From: Chamaea fasciata
Lineage: Eukaryota > Chordata > Aves > Passeriformes > Sylviidae
DNA: 64,000 bases
Direction: 5' to 3'
NCBI GenBank assembly: GCA_029207755.1
Contig: JARCOQ010000006.1
Span: forward strand, 68,546,093-68,610,092
Both the position numbers and the translations under genes were made by a program. Shown piece by piece: positions 26,201-36,866 of this stretch (positions are counted from its first letter, which is position 1; each line of letters starts with the position of its first letter). Below the pieces are notes generated by a model that worked only from the letters and a program-made list of their open reading frames with translations, did no database searches and was not told where the DNA came from.

Positions 26201-28192
26201 CTGAAGTGGGAAGATGGATAGATATATGTCCAATATGTTGATCTCTGAAAGATGCCGGTACAACCTGACCCAATTAATCTTCCTGCAGTGCCTGAGCACT
26301 AATGGGTGCCCAGACACATGCCATTCATCACCCCATACATATCTATCACACTGCAGCACATACAGGGCCTGCCAGGGCTCTGCCACACCTGGGGACAGGG
26401 CACCTCTGCAGCTGCATAGGCAGGTTCTCCAGCCCATTATTTAACTTGGTCCTGGAATAGAGGAGCCAAAACCTCTTACCAGCATTACTGAGTTTTTACC
26501 AAGACATGCAAGGAACATAGATTCTTTGACAGAACTTGCTTATTTTGACAAAAAGAAGCAGCTCCTTTGCATTGAATTTTTGAAACTCTTCTTTTTAAGG
26601 ATGGGGTGCCCCTCAGAGTTGCCCCCACGACAAGTGACTGCTCTTTCACACTGTGTATCAATACAATGACCATGCCACCCTGAGCACCATTTTCACATCT
26701 ACTGGGAAAGCAGCTCCTGACACCTGATTTGCTCTCTCAGAACTCAACATAGCCAGGGAACGCCCTCATCAAGGCTTAAGTGGCCAACAGGGAAACAACT
26801 TCTACTTGCAAATTGTTACAGCGTACCTTAAGCAAAGACTCAGATCCATCCCAATCCCAGTGTATACCATTCCTTTTTCATGGCTACATGGAAACACAAC
26901 CCAGCTAATGGGCACAAAATATGGGAGATGCCAGAGCATTCCTGTGATTTACAGGATGGCTAATGAGCAAATCCAATGAAGGCTTGCTGTCTCCCATAAA
27001 ACCAGACGGATGTAAGCACTGATTAGAAGCAATTAACTCCATGCAGCACTAAATAACTTCCCATCATTACCATACTTTCTTTCCCACCCCATTGGAGGCA
27101 TAGAAGCAAATATATGATATATAAAAAATTCACATGCAGCTGAGGAACTTGGTACTCCAAAGCCACCTCTACCACATTGGGTAGCCTGCAAGCAACAAGC
27201 CTTTTCTTTTACTCATCCTGATGTCAACAGTCATGTACACATCACAGTAAAAACCCATTGCTTACAGTAACCCGAGACACATCACTTGAGTTATCACCAA
27301 AACAGTGACAAGGTCTGAAAACCAGGGATGGAATACTTGAATACTGACACTGAAAATGCCACAGTTCAGGGAATTTAGGTCCTGTCTGCTCAGACAAGAT
27401 AGACAAGAAGCCTCACTAGAGGCATCTCAGGTATTCGTTAGGGCCACCAATAATTTGGGCCTGTTTTATAAATAAGAGATTAAGAAAGAGAAAAGTAGTT
27501 AATGAACTAGTGCTGCAGGTGAATATTTAAGAACAAGAACTCCTGAGTATGAACTCTGCTTAGCAGCTGAAAGCATTCAGCACCATGAGCATGAGAAGTG
27601 CTGACTAAGCAGCACCCCTGGTCTACAGCAGAAATCAGGCTGACATAAAGGAGCACCATCGTCCCTCACCCACAAAGGCACTGCTAGAATGACGAGCACC
27701 TCAGAGACCTAGGCCCCAAAACCAGTAAAAAAATTAACATCCTTGTTCATTGTCTTTCCCACAGGATTCCTGTCCAGTGTGAGAATCAGGAAGCAGGATC
27801 TGAGTTACATTCCAGCTGGAATAGAATCTAATCTGCAACAGCAATCCACAGCACATAGTTCAGGAGTCTGTGTGAGAAATTCTGCCATGAACAGTAACCA
27901 ACCAAACAGCTTTTGGAAGGTGCTTTTCCCCAACTCCAACTGCTGGCCTAGCAGGTTTGTACTGAAAACAGTAATACATGGGATTTAGGGCGTTAGTAAC
28001 AAAGGAATTTTCAAAACCGGTCTGCACTGGCATCTATCTGTTTCTGTTCCATTAACCAACAGCAACATTTACCCAAAGGAATTGTCCTCAACTGCATCAA
28101 CTGTACTAAAAATTATGTTTCTACAATAATTGCATAATCATTTAGCTGAACTTTCACTAAGTTTCTACAGAAGTGTTTTGAACACATTTAAG

Positions 28193-28903
28193 GCTGGTGT
28201 CTTAGTTTAGATAGACAGGTATCTGCCAGGGAGGGTTGGAGTCTCCCTTGAAATGTAAGCCCCTCCCCCCTTTTCCAAATTATCATAAATTTGCAATTAA
28301 AAGTCTGTCAGGCAAAGATTTTGGGAATAGGTATAGGAGTTCTTTACTAGGGACATAAAAATACAGATGTTGTAGTACAGAAGAATAAGCAAGCAAGCAA
28401 ACAAACAACAAATCCTAGAAAACCCTGACAGAGTCAGAAATACAATATTGTATTGAATACCCTGCCTGTTGGTCAGGGTGTTGGCAACAGTCCAAAGTAG
28501 CCCTCCTGGAGTAGCAGATGTGGTTCTGTTGGAGTAGAGATGGTCCCGTTGAAGGAAAAGGGTCCAGTAATGGTGAGATGGGTCCGGTCTTCTAGGGATC
28601 TGGTGGAAAACTGGATACCTACTGGCACTGTGGCTCCTTTTTATCTAGGTTAAGGTGGTTTGGCTCCTCCTCCCTGTGTGGAGCATCTTACAATAGTAGG
28701 ATGTAATGTGTCATGTCATTGGTGAGCTCTTAATGGTCCATTAGCAGAAGATATCCCCATGGGAATAGTGAAACAATGAAGAGAGATAAGTAGCACTCCA
28801 CCATCTGAGAAGTGACACTGACCCATTTGGGAAAAGATAAGCAATTCTGCTCCACCCAGATGGAATAGAATAACATGTTCTTTACAAAACCCATGACAGC
28901 TGG
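28193..28903. repeat. 5-bp target-site duplication GCTGG around a solo LTR
   Basis: GCTGG at 28193-28197 is repeated exactly at 28899-28903, immediately outside the TG...CA ends of the LTR. A 5-bp duplication is what ERVL-type integrases usually leave. The perfect copy fixes the element borders to the base. Confidence 0.85.
28198..28898 (-). mobile_element. Solo LTR, ERVL-like, antisense (701 bp)
   Basis: An endogenous retroviral LTR left after loss of the internal region. The plus strand begins TGTCTTAG and ends CATGACA, so the ends are short inverted repeats TGTC...GACA. They are flanked by a perfect 5-bp duplication. Read on the minus strand it has a TATA-like TAGATAAAA (28646-28638), then an AGTAAA poly(A)-like signal (28348-28343), the order expected for U3-R-U5. 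It shares TGACAGAGTCAGAAATACAA (28426-28444 region) and several other words in the same order with the LTR at 48590. The two are therefore related subfamilies. No gag, pol or env sequence, primer-binding site or second LTR is adjacent. The family label is inference from the 5-bp duplication and passerine-like sequence. Confidence 0.85.
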
Positions 28904-30285
28904 TTAGTTAGTATTCCTAGTAGAGATGGAAGGATTAAACATGATCATTTTCCCAACTCCTCTCCATCACTTTGCAGACTGCTGGTGACCAGTAACCACT
29001 CAGAGCCAAATAGCCACTGTTCCAGTCTTATGTCACAGGTACAAGTGTCACAGGACTAATTGGCAAAGTCAGGCATCAAGAGTAAAGCCCACAGTGCTGC
29101 TGCTAGAAGGGTCTAGTGAATACCCAACCTCTGCTCATGGCTGCTCAATAAGCTGCCATCTGCTTCACTGAGGGCTCAGGCTCTGCTTGAACAGTATTAC
29201 ATAAAACCAACCACCATGACATTCCATGGAGTTTTGTTTGGCTGGACCAAAAACCTCTTCAAAACACAGCTGACCACACAACAAAGAAATGGGACCCTCA
29301 GATCACTGGGACCCATCCCCTACACAACTGACACAAGGAAATCCTCTCCTGAATCAGAGTGCTGTTCCTAGCAGTACGGGCATACCCAGCCCACCACACA
29401 CCTGGAGCTCCCTGCCAGCAAGGGGCATGGTGGTCAGATGGTCCAAAGCAGCAGTAGCTGGTGAAATAAATTTTTTTGCATAAGGTATTGTTCATTAATG
29501 TTCCAGGCTCCTGTTCAAATGCTTCACCACCCTCCCAGGGAATTCATTTCCCCCTTCCATCTAGATAGGATTTCCCACTGCTCCATTTGTCCCTCTCACA
29601 GGCCACCTCCAGGAGCATTCAGCTCTGTCTTCTCTCACCCTTCCATTTAGCAGCTGCAGACAGCAGCAACATTTCTCTCACTCAACATCTCTATGGTCCC
29701 AGATTCCCTTTGGACCACCCACACCCTGCTTCTGGAACTCTCCTCCCAGACTGAACCACTGCAGGGCCCCCATCCTCCATCCCCACCCTCTGCCTTTGCA
29801 CACTCCTGTACTGTTGTGTCAGTACAGTGAACAGAAGCTCCTGGCAGAGGCCTGTGGCTGCCTGTCTGCTCCAGCTGCCCAGGCTCCTACAGACGATAGG
29901 GAGATAACACAAGGGCTACCAGGAGAGCTCAGTCTTTTTGCAGTACTGCTCATTACATAGATTTCTGCAAAATCCCAGGATTGCCCAGCACCTTTCCCTC
30001 CTTCCCTCAGAATATAAAGCCACAGAAAAATGGATGGAGGGGAGTAGGGGGGAGGGAAGCAAAGACATGGTGTATGGTGGTTTGAAATGAGCAAGATGTT
30101 AACTAATTTTACTTTTAATCTTCTCTTTTGCTGCAAAGTGAGCCATTCAGGCATCACATCTTCTGCATTTTCCTTGCCTCTTTCAGAGAAGCATATTGGG
30201 GCAGAACTTGCCAGCTGTCTGCCTCCTTCGCCTTCTGCTACCATTATCCTGAGGTACCACCCCACCTTCTGGCCCTCCAGCTTGT

Positions 30286-30350
30286 GAGGGGAGGGGGGTG
30301 GGGGGGTGCGGTGGTGGGGAAAGGGAGGGGAGGGAAGGAGGATGGGGGAC
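30286..30350 (+). repeat. G-rich polypurine tract, possible G-quadruplex
   Basis: Many G runs of three to seven lie close together on the plus strand, with loops of one to four bases, so intramolecular G-quadruplex folding is plausible. The opposite strand is correspondingly C-rich. No gene start is recognised next to it. Confidence 0.6.
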
Positions 30351-31880
30351 ACAGTTACTCTTACAACACATCCACGGTGGGGAAGCCAGAATGAACCAGA
30401 CAAATATTCCAATAGGATATGGCATAGATGGAGAGCTCTGATTTCTCCAAGCAGAGTTTACACCTGCCTCCATCCATCCCTGTGCACACCCCCATGCACA
30501 GCGAGAGCCCTGCACTGCAGTTTCACTGTCACTGCCTTGCGACTTCATTAACCCTTCCCCATTAAACCCTCCAGTCAGACACAGAGTGTGCTGCCCCTGC
30601 CCCCACCACGGGAGGATTTTCTGGTGCCCACACAGCCAAAGCAGTGACTCAAGTTGGAATGATGCATTTCACTGCCTGTGGGCCGTGAGCACATCCAGCA
30701 GCCTGGCACTCCCAGCCCAAATGCCTCCAAGTAGGTGTAGCTGTTTGCAAAATAGGCAGCACACAGAGCCTGTGTGTGACAACAGCTCCGCAGCCACAGA
30801 TGGATTTAAGGGATGTAGAGCATGAGCACATCACAGAAATCTAGCATTTTTTCCATACCACTCTACACATTAAGGAGCATGAAAAAAAGGAAACAAAAGA
30901 GCATTTCTACTTATCCACATGCTCAAATATTCCCCTCTGGTTTGTTTTGTTTTTATTTAATCAAACACTGCCAATCTAGTGTTTCACCTCAAACTGTTCT
31001 AACCCCTTTGGAGCTACAAATAAACTGCATTTTAACCATCACATCATGCCCCAGTGGCATAAACAGGCAGCTTTTTTTAGCAGTAGCACTGCACCATATC
31101 AGACTTTCTGCCCAATCAGGCTGTTGTTAACCTGCATAGAAAACCAAAATACTTCATGAACAAGTCTGAAGTTTAAAGACAGGGTTTGTGTGCCTTTTCC
31201 TAAGTTCATTTGCTCCTCTGCACACACCCAGAACCAAAACGGTAAATATTAGAGATTACTCCATCAATGCCTTATGCAGTCAATGACAATACGTAGGCTT
31301 TTGTCTCTTGCTGCTGCTGATTTTCATACATCCCCTTCTACCTCCCATCCTCCTTGTCTAACCCAAAGTGCCTCATTCCCCTCAAAGCTCCCTGGCTGCT
31401 GTTTTTTTCTCAGCTGGACACACTGTATGGCTCATCATCAACAGTCCCACCTGACCCAACAAGCTACTCACACCTCTAAGGACACCATCTCACTTAAGTG
31501 CTCTACAGCTTCCAGCAGTAGATAGACCTGCCACAATTTATCTACTCAGTCTCGTCTAAATCAGGTTTAAAACTTACAGGGGAAAAAAAAGTCCACACTA
31601 ACAAGATCAGACAGTTGTAATGCAGAATTCTCATCAAAATTATCAAGGTCATCACATACTGGGATGATTCTATTCCTTCTGGAAGAAACTGAGGTTTGGA
31701 TTTCAAGTCCTGAAGTCTTCCTTGATAAACAATCAGCCTGTCCCATACATCACCAAGCATCTAGCAAATGCCAGGCAAGATTTCTGGAGACCAAAACAAG
31801 CTTTCCAGCCAGAATTAGCAACAGCCTCTAATATCTCCTTAGTGACCAAAGAATGCTTCAAATAAGACTAATAAATCCAA

Positions 31881-31945
31881 AGAATGACAGCTGAAAGGAA
31901 GCTCAAGAGGGCCTTTCAGTCCACCCTTCTTCAAAGCAGAGTTTT
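31881..31945 (-). mobile_element. Probable old CR1 3'-end relic
   Basis: GAATGACAGCTGAAAGGAAG, then CTCAAGAGGGCCTTTCAGTC and TTCAAAGCAGAG, follow the order of the reverse complement of a CR1 3' end. There the pattern is a GAATCATAGGACTGGAAGG-like word, a TC..GTCCA word and CAAAGCAG. The copy is short and badly worn. Orientation is minus, because the plus strand shows the reverse complement. Confidence 0.4.
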
Positions 31946-32703
31946 TTGCACTTTCAGCTCTTTCTGACATGAGATGGTACTACATATCTCCAAAGAACTT
32001 CTTCAGTTTCAGTATTTTGCATTTGCTTCTGCCATTAACTTTGGAAAATCTGGGTAGGTGCTAATATAAGCAAGGCAAAAAGGCAAGATTTTCCACCCAC
32101 TCCAGCGATGGGAAGGAGTCTGAACAGAAACTGAGAAACAAACCAGCCCATCAGGATCTGAAATATTCCACATTCCAGACTGCAGCTCCTAGGCAAGCTG
32201 AAGCCGTAACATCAAACACATCCCAAGAGCCATAAAAAAAACCCTGTGAAGAGTCCACTACATCTTATGAAAGCAACTTATACACCCCTGAATCCATGTA
32301 CTTTCCAAACTAGGTATTTGTTAGTTCAGAGTAGTGATAGTGGTCATAAGGCATCAGCTGTGCTCAGCTGCTATTAGTGGTCTCACGATAATGCTGAAAA
32401 CTAGACTTCTTGCCCAAATTACCAGCCTGAAAAAACAGGGTACCACAAAGTCACTAAACTGCAATCAGAGAAGCAGGTCCTGTGTACCACTAAATTGGAT
32501 CCCCATCCATCACCCAGACTGATGGGTAGAGACAGCCCTCACCCTTTCCTTCTGCACTGCTCTCTGCTTTGAAATCGACTCTTGAACCAATCTGCCATTA
32601 CAACATAAATTAACTATTATTCTAGTGAGCAGAACTCAGAGTTTACACATGTCTTTGTTCTAAGTACAGGCTTTTTCTTGTCTATCAAGTATATGGTGCC
32701 TTT

Positions 32704-32745
32704 CTTGTTTTTCTGGGGGGTTTTTTTGGGTTTTTTTTCTTAACT
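32704..32745. repeat. T/G-rich low-complexity tract
   Basis: Runs of T and G (TTTTTTTGGG-type) about 40 bases long, a reverse-strand equivalent of the A/C tracts. Confidence 0.8.
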
Positions 32746-34126
32746 ATTTAGCCATCTAGAAAACACACAGGAAGTCTTAAATTTCAGTCTTCCCTAAGTA
32801 TCACCAGAACGCAACACCACAGAACTACACACAACTCCACAGGAACATTTTGGTTTTGTAACATGCCTTCTCCGACACTGCCACCTCTGCTTGCTTTCAT
32901 GGATGATAATGCCACTGAAATCCATGAGGTGGCATTCATTTATACCAACAGACAGCTTAAGCAATGACTAGGTATGGGTTCCCAGAGCTGCAGAACAGGC
33001 TCTCTTTAAGTCCTGTGTATTCCAGTTATGGAGAGAGCACAAGTGGCCAACCCTGCCTGCATGTTTTTCTTCACATCAGTGTTTCTAAGCAGCCCAAGCA
33101 AATGACTGCAGACAAACGACACTGCAGTTCAGCCCCCAATGTGCCACCTTTCAGCAACGTACCAACAGTAGAACCCATCTCAGGTGTCTGACATGCACAG
33201 ACAGGTGACCTTTCCCCACACCTGGCTCAAGAGCCCCCCTTTCTCTCCAGCTGCGCACACAAAGAGCTGCTGAGTTACCCCAGTTTCTAGATAAGACTGA
33301 GACACTCGTTCCCCTACCAGGCAGGCAGTCATAACCTCTGCAGCCATTCTGTACTGCAGTGGCAGCAATTACAGTAAAAACAACAACATAGGAAATACAG
33401 GGTGCTAGGTCAGTGAGAACACAACAGAATAGTCATCCCTCTTGCTTGAGCCTTTTTTCTACTCTTCCATGCAGGTTCAGCCCTTGGTGTTTTTTATTTT
33501 CAAACATCTTTTTCTCCAGCTTTTTGAGAACAGAAATGCTTTGGACACTACATTTCTGAGGCTCTTTATTCTTAACTGTTATTAAGCAAAGCGACCCAAG
33601 AGACATTTCCTGCACACAGCAAGTTCTGCAAACAAGAACTGAAGGGTTAGAACTAGCCTGGCTGTGAGGAAAGCACCCCTGATGCTAAGAAGGACTGACA
33701 ACTTCTGGTGTTCCTCTCTACTTAATCTGATTGACTTACTCTTGGAGCAGACAACGTGAAGTCTTTTTTTATGCTGTTAAAATTGAAGAAAAATTAAGGA
33801 GTCTTCATTCCCACTGCAGTTAAAAGCATCCATTTTAAGTGCCTGCACAGAGTTTAGGAATTTTGCATCTGGACTCTTACCATCTAAAAATCTGCCTTGT
33901 ATTTTTCACAGTAAAAACACCATCTATTTAAACATGCACAGAACCTTTGCTGTTCCCTTTTTTCAGCCTGACATACTGTCCCCAGCCAAATTCAGTCCTG
34001 GTCTTCTTACTGTAACTCCAGTTTTGTTTCTCAGATAACATGTTCATTGCCAACTGTACCAGCACTCACCAGAGGCATTTGTACGAGTCAACACATCTCA
34101 CAGACCTCAGACACCTTGTTTGCACA

Positions 34127-34170
34127 CAGAAACATAGGACTGGAAGGCAATCCATGAAAAAGCATCTAAA
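34127..34170 (-). mobile_element. Possible CR1 3'-end relic
   Basis: GAAACATAGGACTGGAAGG matches the familiar reverse-complement start of CR1 3' ends in sauropsids. Similarity fades within about 45 bases. With so short a match, chance or another LINE cannot be excluded. Confidence 0.35.
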
Positions 34171-34516
34171 ATGACAGAAGGATTTTCGTTTTATGCCTAT
34201 GAACAGATTTTCAGAAGTGACTACCGATTTCATGTGTTTCAGTTACTCCATTTTTCTCTCTAGATTAAGAAGCTGGATTTCAAGGCACTCCACTTTAAAT
34301 CAGTTCTCCCCAGGAAGGAATTGCAGCACGGGGTATTTCTGGAAAATCTTGACTAACAACGAGACTCAATTTCATGTGAATTAACGATGCTCTGGAGAAA
34401 AAATAACTAATCCAGATTTGAAGCAGTTTTAATCTACCTGGTTCATGCACCAGAAATATCTCATGTAAACTGCACAATTAACTCTAACACTTTATATTGC
34501 AGGGGAAAAAACTTAC

Positions 34517-34539
34517 CTTTGGAAAAGGCCACCCTTAAA
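34517..34539 (-). other. Candidate 23-base microexon, minus strand
   Basis: On the minus strand a long T-rich tract ending TGTGTTCTGAG is followed by 23 bases and then AAAG/GTAAGT (donor at 34516-34511), a full-consensus donor. The short segment can be read FKGGLFQ and joins in frame to the candidate exon at 26165-26200. The reading frame also stays open upstream of the acceptor, so a longer exon with another start is possible. Confidence 0.18.
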
Positions 34540-34796
34540 CTCAGAACACAGCAAAAAAAATGCAGGGAAGCCTCTGTGCCACACCACAATGCATGCCTTG
34601 TTACTGTCCATAAAATCTCCATTCACTTTATACCTGAAGCACTGCTGAACAGAAAGTTACGATGATGGAATAGCACAAACCAGACTTGTCTAAATGCTGC
34701 CATCTCTTAATTTCTTATTTGTCTCCACCACACTGATGTCTTGCAGGCTCCCCTTTAATGCCTGCGCACGGGTTATTAAATAAATGACTGTGTGCA

Positions 34797-34856
34797 GTGG
34801 CAGTGGCCCATGACACACAGCCATTCCACACTCCTGATGCAAATGCAGCGGGATGG
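34797..34856 (+). other. Possible 5' leader of the signal-peptide exon
   Basis: An in-frame ATG at 34797 precedes the favoured start by 20 codons, and an out-of-frame ATG lies at 34853. An octamer ATGCAAAT occurs near 34838-34845. The sequence upstream is AT-rich (TTATTAAATAAATGAC). If the exon is real this is either 5'UTR or a short N-terminal extension. A cleavable signal peptide works only with the later start. Confidence 0.2.
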
Positions 34857-34992
34857 ATGAAGCTGTCATGCTGCATCCTCAGAAGGATATTTGTTAGCCT
34901 CATTTTGCTGCTGTCATGGGCTGTAGATGTTACTCTGGCCTACCCTCATGCCAACAAGAGTTCAGAAGGCACTGCAGGAAAAACTCAGCATG
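34857..34992 (+). CDS. Candidate first coding exon with signal peptide (partial)
   Basis: From the ATG at 34857 the frame encodes 45 residues. A basic N-terminus (MKLSCCILRR) leads into a hydrophobic core (IFVSLILLLSWAV). A short region ending in TLA follows, the kind of site signal peptidase cuts. After it comes a polar stretch with a sequon (NKSS). The exon ends CAT G, then GTAAGC at 34993-34998, a good donor leaving phase 1. This is the classical layout of the first coding exon of a secreted or membrane protein. Codon-position GC is only weakly biased (about 49, 37 and 47 percent), so support is mainly the peptide shape and the donor. I do not recognise the protein. The start was chosen because the upstream in-frame ATG would bury the signal. 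The downstream partner is unknown; the exon-like segment at 47347 is one possibility. Confidence 0.33.
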
Positions 34993-35682
34993 GTAAGCAG
35001 CACAGAAAGTGGTCAGCTTGTCTACATGGCTTTCAGAAGAAAACCAAGACATTTTATTACAATGTAGAGAAAATGCAGGTTTAGAAACATACATATATGT
35101 TCAAAAAGGTGTCTCATGCTAGGTTTTGAGGCTGAATTTCCAAGTGTTTTTGCAGTTCCATGATAAGAGTTCCCAACATCAGCTGCTCCAGTGTATCTCC
35201 AATCCATACTGGTTGGGGATAAAATCAGCATATGAAGGATACAGGGAATGAATAACTACCCCTAACTGACACCAAGAATGGAAGAGAAGCACAGCTCAGG
35301 AGAGGCTAAGGTGGCTGAGCACCTCCATGCCAGCACCACGGAGCACAGGGACCCATCTGCTATCCACATTCAGTCAGCTGCTGGGCTCTCCATCAGGACT
35401 GTTCATCCCAGCAGTGATTTCTGAGGCTTGTACTTGCATACTCTAAATGGCTGTGATGCAACCAAAGTTATTTAAGGACAGCCAATAGCAGCTGGCAGCG
35501 TTTGACAGGGTAACACAGATAAGACTCAAATGTCTCTGAGAGAAGCCAGGATTACTCACTGTATTTCTCCTGGTAATTCAATCCTCACAAAATACCTATT
35601 TTTACACATCCCACTTCCCGCAATGTGACCCAGTCAGCAGCACCCTAATGATCCACACATAGACACACACAACCACTCCACC

Positions 35683-35712
35683 ATACACACACACACATGC
35701 GCGTGCGCGCAT
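35683..35712. repeat. Alternating purine-pyrimidine tract (AC then GC), Z-DNA candidate
   Basis: Thirty bases alternate strictly purine then pyrimidine: an (AC)n run, then ATGCGCGTGCGCGCAT. The GC part contains several CpG or GpC steps and is the sort of sequence that adopts Z-form under negative supercoiling. Confidence 0.85.
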
Positions 35713-36784
35713 CTACAAATTATAAAAGCCAAAATAACTTTGGCACAACACAAAGAGGTGGTTGTCAACAAAAACAGATGGTCAAAGAATTGGGCAAACA
35801 CTCAGAGTTCCAGAAATGAAGCTTTTGCTTTCATTCTAAATGCCACACTTCTTACCCAGCTCCAGACAAGAGGATACATGGAGCCAGTCACAAGCTTGCT
35901 TCCTGCCAGGCTTCTCTGTTTTCATGACAAAATTAAGAGTCCACAGATGGAATAACTCAAAGCTAATTTTTACACAGGTTGGTTTTCCCTCTCTCCCTCC
36001 TCCCCATGATTCCAAACAACAAGAATAACATATTGTACAAAATTAAAGAAACAACTACAAGGAGGGGAGGGGTAAAGTTGCAGTGAGGTCATTTGGTTGC
36101 TATGACTTCAGTTATGCAGGGAGTTCTATTTAATTTGAGAAATTATTTCTTTCGCACTGTGCCTCAGGAAGTCTGCTTCAGCCAAAAGCCTGACAGTATC
36201 ATGTTCCACCATTCCAAGTTCTTGTTTTTATTTCCTCCCAGAAATTCAAGGCAACTATCTTATTCTTACTCTGGCCTGTGATCCTACTGCCACCAACTTA
36301 CAACAGTCCAAGCTTTCTCCTAGCCCTCCTACTCTCACTGTTTCCTCCCCTCTCCCAACTCCAGTGGAAATTGGAATCTCACTCCCACTGAATTCAACAG
36401 AGCCCAGTGGAAAGCAGAGAAAGTAAATCCTACAGGGTGCCTAGAGGTTCCCTTGCTCACACTACAGTATATCCCAGGTACTTACTGGACACCCCTCTGA
36501 AACTGTGGATACAGGGAATCGAGTTCAGCAAAGGAAAACAAACACAGTATTAAGAAGCAGGACTATCTAACAAAGAATGTGTTCATCCTTACCTCTTAAA
36601 TAAGTAAAGTTCAGAAAGATTCCAGCAGCATATTGAATTATTTTTCATTCCTTTCAAATGGGCATTCTCAAGCACTCAGCCAGCACCAGGCGTGTTTTAA
36701 TCTGTGGGTTGCATTAAGGTTGATCACCTCCAAGAGCCACCACTTGCCAACCAGCACTTCCCTACCAGGCTGTGCTTAACAACA

Positions 36785-36866
36785 GAAAACAAAACAAAAC
36801 AAAACAAAAAACAAAACAAAAAAACCAAAACAAAACACCACAAAAAAACCCAAAAAAACCCCACCA
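36785..36866. repeat. (AAAAC)n low-complexity repeat
   Basis: Many imperfect AAAAC units followed by AAAAAAACC units, about 80 bases with no G or T. Confidence 0.9.

Larger units (their letters stand above)
19260..28192. other. Noncoding, possibly intronic to a minus-strand transcript
   Basis: About 9 kb with two poly-C runs, a possible 36-base minus-strand exon at 26165-26200 and no other recognised gene. A 164-codon open frame on the plus strand at 22492-22986 has no codon-position bias. It lies in AT-rich, CNE-like sequence. If the exon candidates at 19259 and 26165 are real, most of this stretch is intron. Confidence 0.4.
28904..34126. other. Noncoding, with a polypurine patch
   Basis: About 5.2 kb without a supported gene. 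It includes a G-rich polypurine patch at 30286-30350, a T/G tract near 32.7 kb and a small CR1 relic near 31.9 kb. The longest open frame of the window (197 codons, minus strand, 29819-30412) lies across the polypurine patch. It is compositional, with long proline and serine runs. Confidence 0.5.

Noticed and set aside
29819..30412. 197-codon open frame, minus strand, the longest in the window
   Set aside because: It crosses the polypurine patch, is rich in proline and serine from composition alone, overlaps open frames on both strands, and shows no domain or splice context.
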